64,000 bases of DNA from Acidimicrobiia bacterium (GCA_020637365.1 JACJWE010000001.1:1632905-1696904), one strand, 5' to 3'. Positions 19,091 to 28,680 are shown, counted from the first letter of the stretch. The notes: generated by a model not told the origin, from the letters alone. Program-made: numbers and translations.

Positions 19091-19474
19091 GCGTGCGCGT
19101 CCCGCTTGCGTTGGCAACAAGTTTCTTTCTGTGGGTTGGCTGTGGGCAGGCTGCCGGCAAAACCGACCTGATCGAGACAGGGGAAGCCTCAGTCGACGGG
19201 GCGGTAGTCCCCGGAGGCACCCTCGATATCCAGTTCGCAGGACGCCAGTGGGGCGGAACTACCTGGTTATTGACCGGTCCCGGCGACGACTACCTAATGT
19301 GGCCGGCCAGCGGCGGCGCGGCCCCACTTCAAGAAAGCAGGTCGCGAACAGCAAGATGGACTGGTTGGCATGCTTTTCGACCACTTGACCTTCACCTTGC
19401 CGCAGGATTTGAACCCGGGCGCCCACTGGCTTTGTAACGGGGACCTGTGCGTTGAGCTTGACATCGAAGAGTGA
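19087..19474 (+). CDS. Hypothetical lipoprotein, frameshifted
   Basis: ATG 19087 overlaps the protease stop (ATGA). The signal peptide ends in a lipobox, FLWVGC. The mature part begins GKTDLIETGEASVDGAVV and keeps coding strength after a frame change near 19330-19340, ending NPGAHWLCNGDLCVELDI at a TGA at 19472-19474. The C-terminal pattern of paired Cys and beta strands resembles small Ig-like secreted domains, but I do not recognise a family. Coupling to the protease suggests a shared role at the cell surface. Confidence 0.55.
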
Positions 19475-20122
19475 GCCGATCGACAGGCGTTACACCGGCG
19501 GCCCAAATCTCCGAGTGTTTTGCCAGAGCGCTGACTCAGAGGGCATCACACTCGATTTCGCTGGCGGGACGATGAGTATCTTTCGCGATCACTTCACACC
19601 AGACCTCTACCTGGCGGCTGAGGACGACGAGCCCGTGAGGCTGCTCTTGAATGGCGGATGGCCCTCGGCGCAGGCGTTGCTGGCTCGAACGCCCGACTCT
19701 GATTGGGCGCCGCTACCCCGTTTGACGTCGCGCAACAGCTGCCCGTTGGTGAATACACGCCGCGGGCCAGCGCGACAGCCTCGATCACGGTCACGGACTC
19801 CCCGGTCGGGGACTTCGAGTTCCATGACGTCTTCGTCGACGGACAGTTGTCGGCGCGCATCGGCGGACCCTCGCCAACGCCACCCGACATGACGATCACG
19901 ATCTCGTTTGCAGCGATGACAAGCCCACCGTCGACAAGCGTTCTGGAGATGATCGAAAACGCCCAAATGAACAGCCCCACCACCAACGCGCTCATGCTGG
20001 TCGCAGGCCTCTACGACTGCCCATCTGTCCGAGAAGCCATGGGCGGGCGCGCAGGTCGGTCAACTACCTGTTGGCTCAACTGGCCTTTCATCGATCGGCA
20101 CCGAGCTTTCGCGAGTGCCTGA
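19471..20122 (+). pseudogene. Hypothetical protein, frameshifted
   Basis: Coding-like sequence in two frames: one reads LRVFCQSADSEGITLDFAGG through RLLLNGGWPSAQALL to about 19700, the next reads FDVAQQLPVGEYTPRASATA and DFEFHDVFVDGQLSARIGG. A GTG at 19471 overlaps the previous stop. The composition suggests beta-rich secreted domains but no family was recognised. Start and end are uncertain. Confidence 0.4.
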
Positions 20123-20125
20123 AAC

Positions 20126-21213
20126 ATGAACTCCGATAGCCGAACGCCTGAGCGCACGGTGCACGCCAACTTCGGCGCGCTTGTCGCGCTACTCGACTCG
20201 CGAACAAGATCAGGCCAATGGGGTACGGGCTGGCAGCTCTGCTGCATCCAGCAAGGCCAGACCGTCATCGATGCTGCCGGCGGCATCGATGGACGAGAGC
20301 GCCCCGTCGAGCCCACCAGCCGGTTCAGTATTTATTGCGGCGGGCAAACCCTGACCGCCCTGGCAGTCGCTGCGGCGGTCGAGGACAAACAACTGTCATT
20401 CGACGACCACATCGGCGACCTGATCTCAGGTCACCTGCGGCCAGCGTTGGCAGCCCTCACCGTTCGCGACCTTCTGACGCACCGAGGCGGGCTCGGCGGC
20501 TTTCCGTCGGCAATGTTTGTCGCGCAAACCGCAGCTGGCCGGGAAGGTTTGGTTCGCAGCATCCAACCTCAGCCCTACACCCAGACCGGCACGGCGTACT
20601 CCGGAATTCGCCGGTTGGGAACTGTTGCGCCTCTGCCTCCAACACACAACCGGCCAAGACATCGAAAGCTACATCACCCACCGTGTGCTGGCACCGCTTG
20701 GCCTGGCCGACGCCATCGGGTTCCGCCCCGATCCATCAACGCACAAGCTCAACGTGATCGTTGCCGACGACGGCCCGCGACCGTTGCTGCTCGAAGCTGG
20801 AACCATCAACACCACACAAGTTCGCGTCGCAACGGGCGCCGTCTCGTCAGCTCAAGCGCTGGCCAGCCTGTACGACGCTCTGCTGCGACTCGAACCGCGC
20901 CACCTCGGCATCTCAGGAGCGACGCTCGACCGCTTACTGAATGAACGAACCGAGCGACATTTCGACCCGGTCCTCGACCGCGACTGCCAATTCGGGCTGG
21001 GTTTCATGGTCAACCTGGCCGATCACCTCTGTGGCCCGCTGGGCGAATCAAGCTTTGGGCATACGGGCCTGGCTGGCATGACCTTCGCCGGCGCAGACCC
21101 CGACCTGGGCCTCGCCTTTGCATGCCATATCAACGGCATGCTCGACCACCAGCCAGCGACGGAGAGACGACTGCAAGTCACGGCCGAGCTGGTCGAGGGC
21201 ATCACTTCGGTGA
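20126..21213 (+). CDS. Beta-lactamase/serine-hydrolase fold protein with altered SxxK motif, frameshifted
   Basis: Resembles class C beta-lactamase-like hydrolases: LTVRDLLTHRGGLGG, AYS followed after one frame change (about 20600) by EFAGWELLRLCLQHTTGQ, and SFGHTGLAG as the KTG-like block. At the catalytic SxxK site it reads IYCGGQTLTALAV, so the Ser-x-x-Lys pair appears as Cys-x-x-Gln. Without Ser and Lys it would not be a standard hydrolase and may bind rather than cut its substrate. No signal peptide is seen. The 3' end is unclear: the frame in use runs on to 21737, but a stop at 21211-21213 in the next frame fits the family length. Confidence 0.65.
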
Positions 21214-21470
21214 GGCTAGTCCACGTTGGTGAATGCCTAACGTCTCGACCCCACGAGACAAAGGACCGGGTCGCCGCTCGCCGCTCGACGCTTCTCCCAC
21301 CCCTTTCTGGCGGTCGACTCGTCCCCGCGGCGCAAAGGTCTGATTGCCGCACTCGCCCCGGGCCAGATTGCGTGGTTCGTCAGGAGCGGCGGCGCGAAGG
21401 CGTTTGGGCATTCCGTGCTTTGACCACGTTCCGATCCGGCGATTGGGCAGTCTCCAAACCGCAGAGTGTG

Positions 21471-21919
21471 TCAGGGAATACTGGCCGGGCAGACCGCCAA
21501 GCCAGCTGCAACAGCCCCACCGTGGAGCCGTCGATCCCAGACCGCAACGACGAGTTCGGACCTGTCAGCCGTCAGCGCAGTGCCGACCGCGACGGCACTA
21601 GCCAGGTGGATTGCGTCGCCACCGGTGAGAGCGTGCGCCTCGGCGAGGTCGCCCGCCGACCAGGCAACGTCGGCGGAGAGGCCGATGGGCCGGACCGCCG
21701 CCCAGAACTCCTCCCAGAAACCCAGGCCGAGGCATAGCCCTTGGCGCTCAATGAGCGATTGCGCCGGGCCGCAGCCAGTGCCGCTCGCACCTCAGGGTAG
21801 GCCAAGATGCTCGAAATCAGGGTGTCGCAACCGTCCCACAGTTCGGCAGCGAGGCCAGATCCGTCCTCTTCGACGACCAGCTTGACAAAGGCGCTGGAAT
21901 CGAAATAGACGACCGCCAC
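21471..21919 (-). CDS. vapC: VapC-type PIN toxin, frameshifted
   Basis: GTG start at 21919 gives VAVVYFDSSAFVKLVVEEDG (first Asp), ILAYPEVRAALAAA (Glu), then after a frame change near 21763 LGFWEEFWAAVRPIGLS, GGDAIHLASAVAVG (Asp) and VVAVWDRRLHGGAVAAGL (last Asp), stopping at 21471. All four acidic residues are there once one base is added. The start lies one base after the antitoxin stop. Confidence 0.75.
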
Positions 21920-21920
21920 G

Positions 21921-22183
21921 CTACCGGCGCTGTTCGCCAACGATGTCCGAGACCGGTTGTCGGCTCTTTGGAGCGCCCGGCCGACGACCGTAGGTCGGCT
22001 GGGTGAGCCAGGACGCCTGATCACACCTTGTCGGGTGAGTCGTTCGATGGTCGACGCCGAGTCGATGGCGACAAGCCGTGCCACCGGCAAACCACGATCG
22101 GTGATCACCACCTCGGCCCCGTCACGAACCGCCCTGATCCAACTCGCCAAGTTCGCACGCACGTCTGAAACTGCAACATCCAT
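21921..22183 (-). CDS. Phd/YefM-type antitoxin, frameshifted
   Basis: Begins MDVAVSDVRANLASWIRAV, then DGAEVVITDRGLPVARLV, the classic Phd/YefM fold opening. After IRRPGSPSRPTVVG the frame changes near 21970-21985, and the other frame supplies APKSRQPVSDIVGEQRR and a stop at 21921. It is followed by vapC with a one-base gap. It probably represses its own promoter through the inverted repeat just upstream. Confidence 0.75.
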
Positions 22184-22190
22184 GAGGACA

Positions 22191-22223
22191 AGTGTACAAA
22201 CGATGGAACTTGATTCGTACACT
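22191..22223. promoter_or_regulatory. Inverted repeat, probable operator of the Phd/VapC pair
   Basis: AGTGTACAAA (22191-22200) and TTCGTACACT (22214-22223) are inverted copies with one mismatch and a 13-base spacer, 8 bases upstream of the antitoxin ATG. Position and symmetry fit an autoregulatory operator. Confidence 0.55.
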
Positions 22224-22468
22224 TCCGATTTTGGCAGTTGGCGCCAACGGTGTTGACACCCAGCCGCCCACGCCAGCCCAAGGGTACAGAAGGCCTTGTC
22301 ATCGCGGCTGGCCAATCGGCCTTTGGGCGCTCGTCGATTTGTGACAGAACGCGAGCAGAGCAGCCCAATCCGCTTTAGCGTGCTGACCGACAGCCATTGA
22401 CGACGAGTCGCAGCGACGACATCATGCCGCTCGGGCGACGACCAGAAGGACGGGAAGGAACAACGAGG

Positions 22469-22995
22469 ATGGGCATTCCGGGTGTACGAGGGACAGACCA
22501 CATCGGGTTCACGGTGCCCGATCTCGACGAGGCCGAGAACTTTCTCGTCGACGTGCTCGGAGGCCGAGCTGGTCTTGGAACAGCCCGGGGCATGCGACCG
22601 GCACGGCGACATGATGCAACGCCAGTTTGGCGTCGACCCACGAGCCGAGATCATCAAGTTTCGCTTCTACCGCATGCAGTTCGGCTCGGACTACGAAGTC
22701 TTTGAGTGGAAAGCCAAGACCAGCGAACCACAGTACCGCTGAACAGCGATATCGGCGGCCACCACCTCGCCCTGTATGTCGACGACATCGACATCGCCGT
22801 GGACTACCTCCGAGACCGCAACGTGGACGTCATGGGCCAGATCGTCCCTCTGGCGGCGGCAGCAAAGGCAACCGGTTCATCTACTTTCGGTCTCCGTGGG
22901 GCATGCAATACGAGCTGGTCTGCTACCCCGACGGCAAAGAGTACGAAAAGCACACCGACAAACGACTTTGGACACCCGTCAACCCCGGCCAGTAG
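22469..22995 (+). CDS. VOC (glyoxalase/bleomycin-resistance) family protein, frameshifted
   Basis: ATG 22469 follows a GGAAGGA ribosome site. First half: GTDHIGFTVPDLDEAENFLVD, then after a frame change FRFYRMQFGSDYEVFEWKA. Second half: DIGGHHLALYVDDIDIAVDYL, and after another change NRFIYFRSPWGMQYELVCYP. The paired beta-alpha-beta-beta-beta repeats with His at the first strand and Glu at the last (YEVFEW, YELVCY) are the VOC metal-site pattern. At least three single-base breaks. The substrate is unknown. Confidence 0.75.
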
Positions 22996-23060
22996 CCGCA
23001 CGCTCGTTGGAGTGTGGACCGACCGCGAGACGTAGGGCGACGCCCCGGCCGTGAACGGGT

Positions 23061-23327
23061 CGACCCCAAACGAACGATCAGACCTGGTCGAGCAGAGCCC
23101 GCAGATAGGGCAAGGCTCGCCGATCCTTCTCGCGATCGGCAGCCTCTTTTGAGCGAACGATCGCATCGAGACGGGCGACCTGCGTGGTCGTCCCATCGAC
23201 CAGTACGAGCGGTTCAGATTCGGGAAGTAGCTCCTCGTATCCCCCCCTAGAAGGCGGCGGGCGCAAAGGTGAGGTCGAGGTCCCCAGCACTTGTCATCAG
23301 ATTCAGCATTCGCGGTTGCGCAGCGAG
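23061..23327. repeat. Direct repeat unit 2 (partner 16390-16653)
   Basis: Near-copy of the segment at 16390-16653, same orientation. It differs by scattered substitutions and a few single-base indels, so the duplication is not recent or has drifted. Confidence 0.8.
23078..23327 (-). pseudogene. Nucleotidyltransferase (AbiEii-like) remnant, copy 2
   Basis: Reads LNLMTSAGDLDLTFAPAAF, a frame change, GYEELLPESEPLVLVDGTTT and then ARLDAIVRSKEAADREKDRR to ALLDQV with a stop at 23078. Only the C-terminal portion of the enzyme is present. Compared with copy 1 the C-terminal frame is intact. The catalytic N-terminus is missing; the HipB-like relic follows on the other strand. Confidence 0.68.
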
Positions 23328-23383
23328 ACAGCGTCTTCATCGTCGGATCCCACGCCCGTGTCACAAATGCCTCACAAAGGAAT

Positions 23384-23806
23384 GAGTCAGGAGAAGGTTG
23401 GGATATACGCCAACCTGGCGCGAGCGTTGGTGGTATTGGACGCACTCGGCCTGGCGATCTCCTTCGTTCCGACACCCAGGTCAGCGTCGAACGTCTTCGG
23501 CCTCGACCGGCTCCAGCCAACGACGCCCATGGACCCCGGGTGGCAGCCCTTACTCAGGCACTCTCGGCACCCAACGAGGTCAACGCAGTGACATCCAGCG
23601 TTGCCGAATCGATCTCGCGAGCTCTCGACAACCATGACACTGGGTCGTTGGTCACCGCGTCGGCAGCCACCGCAATGAAGAACTGGCTGCCTGCCGGGGT
23701 CTTTGGCCCCGGTCTCCTCGCCGAACTCGCCGGTGCATCGTTCGACCAGGGAGACACAGACGAACGCGGTGGGCCTTCCGAAGACGGCATTGAGGAGCAC
23801 ACCTAA
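23384..23806 (+). pseudogene. HipB-like regulator, 5' truncated and frameshifted
   Basis: KVGIYANLARALVVLDALGLAI resembles the last part of an XRE/HipB helix-turn-helix domain (K-x-x-x-x-x-LxRxLxALGL). After a frame change near 23475 the frame continues DTQVSVERL and AVTSSVAESISRALDNHDTG, ending in an acidic tail and a TAA at 23804-23806. The first half of the HTH is gone. A HipA-like relic follows directly. Confidence 0.5.
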
Positions 23807-24379
23807 TGCCTGATACGAGTCCACCAGGAAGACCTGTGTCAGGCGTTGTCTGTTCCACCCACCATGAAGTATCAAGCCTCGGGCGGCCCCGGTCCGCCAC
23901 AGATCGCCGAGGTCCTCCGGGCACACGTTTCGGGCGTATCAGCTGAAACGGAGGTCTGGCGTTTTGCAAGCGCCTTAGCCTTCAACTGGCTGATCGGCGG
24001 GATGGATGCCCATGCCAAAAACTATGCCCTGCTCCTCGACCATGCCGACATTCGACTCGCGCCGCTCTACGACGTCTCCTCCTATCTGCCGTATGACGAC
24101 AGTTCTGGCCGCAAGATCAAGCTCGCCATGACGGTTGGGCGCGACTATCGACTGGCAGCCACCGATCGGCGGTCTACCTGGGTCCGCGCAGCGCGAACAC
24201 TCGGACTCGATCCCCAACGCCTCATCGAACTCGTCGCGAACATGGCACGAGCCACCCCTCTTGCGTTCGAAACGGCCGCGCAGTTGCCCGACCTCGCACA
24301 CACACGCTCGGAGCTGCCCGAACGCCTCGTCGAACTCGTAACGACACGATGCGAGGCGTGCGTCGCCATCCTCCAGTAG
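23807..24379 (+). pseudogene. HipA-like kinase, C-terminal half only
   Basis: Reads RVHQEDLCQALSVPPTMKYQ, then FNWLIGGMDAHAKNYALLLD (the HipA catalytic Asp/Asn loop), LAPLYDVSSYLPY, KIKLAMTVG, and ends normally at 24379. These are typical blocks of the C-terminal lobe of HipA Ser/Thr kinase toxins. The N-terminal lobe and the ATP-binding loop are absent: the sequence starts directly after the HipB-like stop. An internal deletion that removed about half of hipA explains this. Not functional as a kinase. Confidence 0.72.
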
Positions 24380-24576
24380 GGGAAACGCACTTCGCTGACG
24401 TCGTTTACAGAAGCAGTTGTCGGCGGATCTGGTCATGTGGGGGGTGATTTCGTCGCCACCACCGCCCTGAACCAGCGCGCACTCGGGGAAACATCAGGTT
24501 ACGACCGGGCGAACCGTCTCAGCTGCGCCAACTGCGTTGCGAGGTACGCCACCGACCGGACGATAGGTTCGAAGCC

Positions 24577-25321
24577 GTGTCCACTTTCGCCATCGCTGCC
24601 GTCATCGTCCTCCTGGCGTCGACGGTGCAGGCGATCAGCGGATTCGGTTTTGGTCTGCTCACCGTGCCGCTACTAGCCCACGTCATAGGACCTCGAGACG
24701 CCATCGTGGTCTCCGCTGCAGCCAACCTGTTTTCGAGCTCTCAGGTCGCGTGGCGATGTCGGGCAGCACTCGACCGGCGGATCTTCGCCCGCTTGTTTGC
24801 TTCGAATCTGCTCGGGATGCCGATCGGCCTGCTGCTGTTCGCTCACCTCTCAGAAGAGATGCTCAAGGTATTGATCGGGGTCGTCACCTGGCGTTCGTTC
24901 TGTTGCTGGCGAGCGGGTGGCAGCTCCGCACGGGATCAATGCGATCGAATACGTCGCAGGATGGATCAGTGGCGCGCTCGCCACCTCGGTCGGGGCCGCT
25001 GGGCCGCCGCTGGTTGTCGCTCTGACAGCGCGCCGGGTCAACCCAGGCGTGCAGCGACCAACACTCGCCACGACCCTGTTCGCACAAAAGGTGATCACCG
25101 TCCCGTTGCTGTTGGCGACCTTCGCACATCAGCCGGGATACTTCGACCGAAGCCCGGTCAGCCTGCTGACACTGTCGGCCGCATTGTTCCCCGCCATCGT
25201 GCTGGGCTCGATGCTGGGACATCGGGTCGGCCACGGCGTCGACGAAGAGCGCTTCCGGCAATTCACGCTCATACTCCTCGCCGCTGCCGGAGTCCTCGCT
25301 ATCTCAGGCGCCTTCAGCTGA
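24577..25321 (+). CDS. TauE/SafE family membrane permease, frameshifted
   Basis: GTG 24577 opens a polytopic membrane protein: VQAISGFGFGLLTVPLL is the family signature in TM1, and the second half has GWISGALATSVGAAGPPLVV (the repeated signature) and VNPGVQRPTLATTLF. Frame changes at about 24885-24925; roughly 247 aa when joined. The family exports sulfite, sulfonates or other organic acid anions. It ends 24 bases before the next gene. Confidence 0.8.
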
Positions 25322-25345
25322 CGCCCCCTACACGAAGGAACTTCT

Positions 25346-25795
25346 ATGACTCCCCGCACCCCTACTCGCCTTGGCCTGTCTGTAATGATGGCTGCAGTCC
25401 TTGGCCCCACTATTGCAGGGGCACAAGCCGTCGAGCCGCCCGTTCAACCGGGGACCGGCCCTGAGGACCCAGCGCCGAATTCGGTTGGGAACGGCGATGC
25501 AGGGTCCGCTGTCGCCAGCGACCACGACGTGATCGAGTTGGCTGGTCGGTACGGTCTGTCACCTCAACAAATGGCTGTCGTCCTGAATCGGCAAGCAGAA
25601 GCCGAGGTCTTGGCTGAACAGAGCGCGACGAACGCTGGTCGCAGCTGGGGTGGCGCGTGGGTCGACTTCAACGATGGCGGAACCGTCCATCTCAACGTCA
25701 AAGGCCGTCCAGCAGCAGATCAACTCGCCCGGCGCGGCATCCCGCTTAATCGGGTCGAAGACGGCGTCAACGCGGACCTGTTGTTCGCGCCGTGA
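25346..25795 (+). CDS. Secreted free-standing protein resembling a serine-protease prodomain
   Basis: A 149-aa protein with a signal peptide (residues 1-27, cleavage after AGAQA) behind a GAAGGAAC ribosome site. After an acidic/Pro linker come ELAGRYGLSPQQMAVVL and SWGGAWVDFNDGGTVHLNV, which look like the prosegment of alpha-lytic/streptogrisin-type proteases (a helix ending in LERQ-like sequence, then AGAWxDxxxG--VV-V). No protease domain follows: the frame ends naturally and the next gene starts in a GTGA overlap. It might act as a separate inhibitor or foldase. The resemblance is by eye only. Confidence 0.6.
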   Translation: MTPRTPTRLGLSVMMAAVLGPTIAGAQAVEPPVQPGTGPEDPAPNSVGNGDAGSAVASDHDVIELAGRYGLSPQQMAVVLNRQAEAEVLAEQSATNAGRSWGGAWVDFNDGGTVHLNVKGRPAADQLARRGIPLNRVEDGVNADLLFAP

Positions 25796-26205
25796 ACGCG
25801 CTGACCGCACTCACCAGCACAGCAGCCCTCCTATTGGCGATTTCAGGATGCGGGGGTCACGGCACGGAGCGCCAACGGCAGGCACGGTCGGGTGAGCCGT
25901 TCACCGCGATCGTCAATGTTACCGAGGCAGGAGCGGCGTTTGTCTGCCTTGCTGACAACGCAAATCTCTCCGATCCGCCGTCCTGTGCTGCTTTGACCCC
26001 TGCCGAGCAACCGCGACTACTCGGGCCAAACGCGGACAGGCTCGCCGAGGCGATTCCAATAGGTGGGGAAGCTTCGCTGGTGCTCAAAGAGTCAAACGAC
26101 GGGTGGGTCGTCGTGGACTTTGAGGTCGTGAGAAGTTACTGCGATATCGAGCACCCGGATCTGGGCGAACTCCAACCACGAGATCCAAGATGCCCATCCA
26201 AATGA
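25792..26205 (+). CDS. Hypothetical lipoprotein
   Basis: GTG 25792 overlaps the previous stop by 4 bases. Signal peptide with lipobox AISGC, then about 118 residues with four Cys (FVCLAD, PSCAAL, YCDIEH, RCPSK) that may form two disulfides. The C-terminal half has an NTF2-like/beta-sheet look (EASLVLKESNDGWVVVDFEV). Family not recognised. Translationally coupled to the prodomain-like protein. Confidence 0.65.
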   Translation: MNALTALTSTAALLLAISGCGGHGTERQRQARSGEPFTAIVNVTEAGAAFVCLADNANLSDPPSCAALTPAEQPRLLGPNADRLAEAIPIGGEASLVLKESNDGWVVVDFEVVRSYCDIEHPDLGELQPRDPRCPSK

Positions 26206-26233
26206 CGCCGCTTCCCGATGGCTGGGAGCAGCG

Positions 26234-26956
26234 ATGAATAGCGGTTCGCCGTCGATCGACAGTGTCTGTGAGCTGCTCGCTGCCGCTCCTGACGCTTCGG
26301 CCCGTGAGACGCTGGGCAATGTTGGTCTGTCGACCTTGTACTTTGGGTTGATGGGCAGGTGGGGCGCTGACTGTGTTGGCTACGTGCCAGCAGACGCGTC
26401 GGGTGCGGAAGTCCTGGAGATGGTTGAACCGTTCCGACTCAACCGCGTCGATTCCGACGGCAACGTCGGCAGGGTGCGACTGAGCCCGGTGGATGAGAGC
26501 GCGTTCCCGGCGCTGTATCGAGCCTCGCTAGATCCGGAATCTGGGTACAGGTGGAGGTTCCGGGGCGCGACACCGGATTTTGGTTCGTTTGTGCAGACAC
26601 TCTTTGCTGGAACGAAGGCGCAGTTTCTCGTCACAGGCGTTGACGGCCACGTGTACGGGCTCGTGGCGGCGTACTCCGACCAAGCAGATCTCGGCCACTG
26701 CTACATCGCCTTCCTGCGGTGCTCTCAACGACGATCAAACGGCGAGATGTACGAGGGAATGTTCCTGTTCGTCGAATACCTCTTCTCGACTACCCCGTAC
26801 CGGAAGCTCTACGCAGAGGTCCCCGAGTACAACGACTCGGTCATGGGCCTATCGAGCACCGCGCAGCGGCGCAACTGTTATGGCGCAGGTGATGGGATTT
26901 TGACGGGAGCTGCTGAGAATAATGACCCCAGTGCTGGCTACGACTTCTCGCAATGA
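26234..26956 (+). CDS. GNAT-type N-acetyltransferase-like protein, C-terminus doubtful
   Basis: A 240-aa protein with a RimJ/RimL-like pattern: LYRASLDPESGYRWRFRG, then FGSFVQTLFAGTKAQFLVTG, GHVYGLVAAYSDQADLGHCY (beta-4 region) and GMFLFVEYLFSTTPYRKLYA with EVPEYN. The last 40 residues do not look like the family, and a frame change near 26830 or a 3' truncation is likely. It runs into a vapB relic whose ATG lies within its stop region. Substrate unknown. Confidence 0.55.
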   Translation: MNSGSPSIDSVCELLAAAPDASARETLGNVGLSTLYFGLMGRWGADCVGYVPADASGAEVLEMVEPFRLNRVDSDGNVGRVRLSPVDESAFPALYRASLDPESGYRWRFRGATPDFGSFVQTLFAGTKAQFLVTGVDGHVYGLVAAYSDQADLGHCYIAFLRCSQRRSNGEMYEGMFLFVEYLFSTTPYRKLYAEVPEYNDSVMGLSSTAQRRNCYGAGDGILTGAAENNDPSAGYDFSQ

Positions 26957-27030
26957 CGAAACGATTGACTGACATCAACGGTGATCTCTGCTTGCCGCGG
27001 CATCGAAGCGCCTATCAGCAATGTTGACAG
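26954..27030 (+). pseudogene. vapB remnant
   Basis: Reads MTKRLTDINGDL and then falls apart in the frame after about 12 codons; compare MTKRLVDIDDDLLAA of the intact antitoxin at 16826. With one base changed the text goes on LAAASKRLS. No matching vapC follows. Confidence 0.5.
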
Positions 27031-27311
27031 AGCGTCGAGCCTCGCCCGTCCACGAGGAGCGTTGCCCACTCAGACCGACCCCGCTCCCGAAGCAGGGCCA
27101 CGTGATGCGGAAAGGCGAAGACCATCGACCTGTCCGGAGTACGGCAGCCCATCTCAAGGATTCGCCGCAGGTCGACTTTGCACGAGTTCGGATGGATCGG
27201 TCCTGCTCCAGCTGATGCAACCGTTTGATTCGTCTCGGCAGGGAACCTAAGCAAAGTATAAAAGTTAGAAAACGTCAGTCCGGGGGGGGCGGATCGCATA
27301 ATTTTTCCCCA
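27031..27311. other. Non-coding or decayed stretch before the YkuD-like gene
   Basis: No gene recognised. It probably holds decayed toxin-antitoxin sequence on its left side. Around 27245-27275 the base composition drops sharply to AT-rich (ctaagcaaagtataaaa), a likely promoter for the gene at 27312, followed by an 8-G run at 27284-27291. Confidence 0.4.
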
Positions 27312-27943
27312 ATGAACACTTCCCCATCTCCTGCGCCCACGATGCAAGCCATACGCCGGGCAACTCCTCGTTCCCTTTGGCGCGTTGATCTCGCTATGAA
27401 TCTAGCGCTTCTACTGATTGTCTCTTTAGTGGTAACGGGGCGATCTGGCGCGGCTACCTATGAGTATTGGAGCGGATACGACGGTCCGCCGAACTTCTAC
27501 ATGTACAGGAACTCCTCGGACACCACCAACTCGAAATTGGTGTATTACTTCACATACCTAGGGAACCGCTATCGATCCACAATGCGCTCCGGGAGTGGAA
27601 ACGGATCAGCTGACGAGTGCCTATGGGGACAGGGTTTTCTTCCAGGTGGCAACTACGGCCGCGGGGACAACGACCCGGCGCCACTGCGATTCACCGGTAC
27701 AAGACCAGCGGCAGCACAGTTGTTCGAGGCTACGTATGGGAACTGGGCAACAAGATGTGCATTCGTGGAACCCAGCTGCGTACTGAGCTGTTCATTCACA
27801 GCAATGGCATCGAAGGCACCGCCTGGGATAGCAACTATAAGACGCAGGGTTGCATCAAGATTGCACAAGTAAATAGATCAACCCTCCAACACTATTGGGA
27901 GCTCTCGCTCGACCGAGAGAACGAACTGCTGCAGGTTCTATAG
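27312..27943 (+). CDS. Secreted YkuD-like protein, frameshifted
   Basis: ATG 27312 gives an N-terminal signal anchor (NLALLLIVSLVVTGRSGAA), then TYEYWSGYDGPPNFYMYRNS. After a frame change near 27690-27700 it continues TVVRGYVWELGNKMCIRGTQ, ELFIHSNGIEG and NYKTQGCIKIAQ, ending at 27943. The HSN...QGCIKI pattern matches the His and Cys of L,D-transpeptidase (YkuD) type active sites. A role in peptidoglycan or protein cross-linking outside the cell is inferred. The region is less GC-rich than its surroundings, suggesting transfer. Confidence 0.55.
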
Positions 27944-28029
27944 ATATCAAAACGCATATCGGATGCCCACTTCCCGCAGCAGGCAAGCAAGGCGCCTTCA
28001 GGATGAAGAATAACTGAAAGAAGTCTGCA

Positions 28030-28680
28030 ATGAGATCAAAGCTCTTTCGCTACTCGGTACGGTTCGCTATTCCCACGCTGCTAATCAGCACAGCTCTCGG
28101 CACGTATGCCGCCGGAGGACCTTCCGGCACCGCTCAATCGATCTCGGCACGTGCAGAGAAACAAGAACAAATGGTGGCTGCGTGCATGCGCGCGGCTGGA
28201 TTCGAGTATTCACCGTACGTTCGCCCAGATGTCGCAGCCGAGGTTGCTCAGGCAAATGGAGAGTCGGCCGGACGCCCGACGGTAGATCCGAATCAGGCCC
28301 GCCTCGTTCAAATGGACCCGACGATTCGTGATGCCTGGTTGACCGCTGAGGATGGCTGCTATTTCCAGACCGAGGATCAGGTCTGGAGCCCAGATCTGCC
28401 CATGCCAGCGGCGGAAATGCAGCTCAGCGTGTGGAAAAGCGCGCCGACAACGACCGGTGTCCAGGCGGCACGCCAAGAGTTCTTCCGGTGCTTCGAGGCT
28501 CATACTGGGTGAGGTGCGTTCCATGGTGGAGGCGGACAACGCCGGATATAGCGATGGCAGCGATTACCGCGACCCAAAGTTTCACGAGGCTGACAATGCC
28601 TGCCGCCCGGCGCTCGACGCAGCGAGCAACGAGGCCTCAAATGCGGCTATCGAAGGGGTTGCCGGAGGTAGGAAGCTTTA
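28030..28680 (+). CDS. Hypothetical secreted protein, frameshifted
   Basis: ATG 28030 with signal sequence (FAIPTLLISTALGTYAAGG). Mature part: MVAACMRAAGFEYSPYVRP, a pattern seen in many uncharacterised actinobacterial exported proteins (CM-x-x-GFEY). The first frame stops at 28512 but the next frame continues the coding pattern, SMVEADNAGYSDGSDYRD and HEADNACRPALDAAS, so one base is probably missing near 28505. The true end is unclear and 28680 is approximate. Confidence 0.5.

Noticed and set aside
21214..21737. C-terminal extension of the serine-hydrolase-fold protein
   Set aside because: The extra residues are Arg/Pro-rich and overlap the vapC gene on the other strand; the family ends near 21213.
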